In this document: positions 13,307-13,623 of the stretch, one piece after another
How the letters are laid out: the number at the start of each line of letters is the position of its first letter
Position numbering within the stretch: position 1 is the stretch's first letter
From: JAZDHV01 sp043810355
GTDB taxonomy: Archaea; Nanobdellota; Nanobdellia; Woesearchaeales; JAGVYU01
Assembly: GCA_043810355.1 (NCBI GenBank)
Contig: JBDROB010000020.1
Coordinates: 1-13,623, forward strand
DNA: 13,623 bases
Direction: 5' to 3'
Program-made: the position numbers and the translations under genes
Notes under the pieces: model-generated
Told to the model about the DNA's origin: nothing
Seen by the model: the letters and a program-made list of their open reading frames with translations, nothing else
Databases searched by the model: none

Positions 13307-13309
13307 TTT
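13296..13309. repeat. 14-bp perfect palindrome over the zinc-ribbon stop codon
   Basis: AAATCACGTGATTT covers the last codons and stop of the zinc-ribbon gene and is followed by a T-rich run to the tRNA start. It could be a protein-binding site or a small terminator-like hairpin. It occupies the place where a tRNA-Thr TATA box would be expected. Confidence 0.6.
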
Positions 13310-13349
13310 CTTTTTCATTGTTTTTTGCCCCCATAGCTTAGTCAGCTAA

Positions 13350-13370
13350 AGGAAATGTTATTCCGGCTTG
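13350..13370 (+). other. tRNA-Thr intron 1, D-stem position 22/23
   Basis: The proposed splice motif has a central helix AGCT (13344-13347) with GGCT (13365-13368), ending in a G-U pair. The bulges are AAA (13348-13350) and TGA (13369-13371). The inner helix GGAA/TTCC (13351-13354/13361-13364) closes a 6-nt loop. Cleavage after the second base of each bulge gives a 21-nt intron and a fully paired D-stem. The outer helix is weak (only C13343-G13372), so this is a relaxed motif. A competing D-loop boundary would keep GG at 18-19 but gave no 4-bp central helix when tested. Confidence 0.65.
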
Positions 13371-13407
13371 AGCACAGGTTTCGTAAACCTGAGATCGTGA
13401 GTGCAAA

Positions 13408-13433
13408 TCCAGACTAATAAAATCTGATGCAAG
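13408..13433 (+). other. tRNA-Thr intron 2, T-loop position 59/60
   Basis: The outer helix is the T-stem GTGAG/CTCAC. The central helix is TGCA (13402-13405) with TGCA (13428-13431). The bulges are AAT (13406-13408) and AGT (13432-13434). The inner helix is CAGA/TCTG (13410-13413/13423-13426) after one C-A mismatch. Cleavage after the second base of each bulge removes 26 nt and leaves a 7-nt T-loop. Position and geometry match the tRNA-Cys intron. Confidence 0.82.
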
Positions 13434-13623
13434 TCTCACTGGGGGCTTTTACTGTTATTCATAAACCTATATTCTGATAACCGGGGTTGGTGCGAAATTA
13501 AACTAATAATCCTTATTATTTTGTATCTCATGTAAGTCCTGATTTGTTGTGCCAAGCTTATGGAATGGACAAAGATGACTTTGCTTTGATGATTCTTGTA
13601 CCTGCACTTCATATCTTGCCGTG

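Larger units (their letters stand above)
13327..13447 (+). tRNA. tRNA-Thr (anticodon CGT) with two predicted introns
   Basis: The acceptor stem is GCCCCCA (13327-13333) with TGGGGGC (13440-13446), then U73. The anticodon stem CAGGT/ACCTG (13375-13379/13387-13391) holds loop TTCGTAA with anticodon CGT at 13382-13384. The variable loop AGATC is 13392-13396. The T-stem is GTGAG (13397-13401) with CTCAC (13435-13439). The region between acceptor and anticodon stem is about 21 nt too long and the T-loop is 26 nt too long. Removing 13350-13370 leaves D-stem GCTT/AAGC with loop AGTCAGCTA. Removing 13408-13433 leaves T-loop TGCAAAT. The result is a 74-nt tRNA whose stems all pair. Position 18 becomes A and position 55 G, which is unusual. 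No CCA is encoded. Confidence 0.88.

Noticed and set aside
13343..13366. Alternative D-loop intron in tRNA-Thr that keeps GG at 18-19
   Set aside because: It would leave T at position 21 and a U-G pair in the D-stem. The splice boundaries tested gave no 4-bp central helix, whereas the 22/23 boundary does.
13502..13623. Partial gene at the right edge, for example from ATG 13565 reading MDKDDFALMILVPALHILP
   Set aside because: It is open to the window end, but both minus-strand frames there are also open. No TATA box or Shine-Dalgarno supports it, so I cannot choose.

Overview
The window is AT-rich and archaeal. It encodes ABCE1/Rli1, a DUF99 protein, an archaeal-type TrmI and a circularly permuted GTPase. 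Transcription signals are TATA boxes about 26-29 nt upstream of start codons (leaderless messages), and tRNA genes carry bulge-helix-bulge introns and no encoded CCA. Small hypothetical membrane proteins, a tiny zinc ribbon and tRNA introns at unusual positions suggest a DPANN-type archaeon (Woesearchaeota/Pacearchaeota-like). That placement is an inference, not shown by a marker phylogeny.

Layout. 1-134: 56-bp tandem repeat running into the TATA box of a permuted GTPase (164-892). 942-1042: tRNA-Cys(GCA) with a 28-nt intron inside the T-loop. 1096-1832: TrmI-type tRNA m1A methyltransferase broken by an apparent one-base deletion. 1849-2058: small two-helix membrane protein. 2153-2423: dense nest of hairpins, part of a dispersed structured repeat. 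2462-3043: DUF99. 3216-5056: coupled pair of secreted or membrane-anchored proteins (lamin-tail domain; Ig-like). 5099-5713: polytopic membrane protein. 5728-7483 (minus): ABCE1, broken near its C-terminus by an apparent one-base insertion. 7566-7949 (minus): VOC/glyoxalase-fold protein. 8228-8308: second copy of the structured repeat, just upstream of an AbrB/PIN toxin-antitoxin pair (8391-9058). 9158-10714: TPM protein, zinc ribbon and LemA operon. 10786-12972: large anchored surface protein with LamG, dockerin and FG-GAP modules. 13145-13306: 53-aa zinc ribbon. 13327-13447: tRNA-Thr(CGT), best read as carrying two introns, one in the D-stem and one in the T-loop.

The strongest unusual signal is the tRNA processing. 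Both tRNA genes have an intron at the same T-loop site (59/60), each with a recognisable splice motif, and tRNA-Thr appears to have a second at 22/23. In the predicted mature tRNA-Thr the universal G18-U55 elbow pair is replaced by A18 and G55. Second is a modular hairpin repeat family whose two clear copies keep their stems while changing loops and, in one hairpin, the stem sequence. Third, two conserved housekeeping genes (TrmI, ABCE1) carry single-base frameshifts in opposite directions, which points to assembly errors or strain-level mutation more than to programmed recoding.
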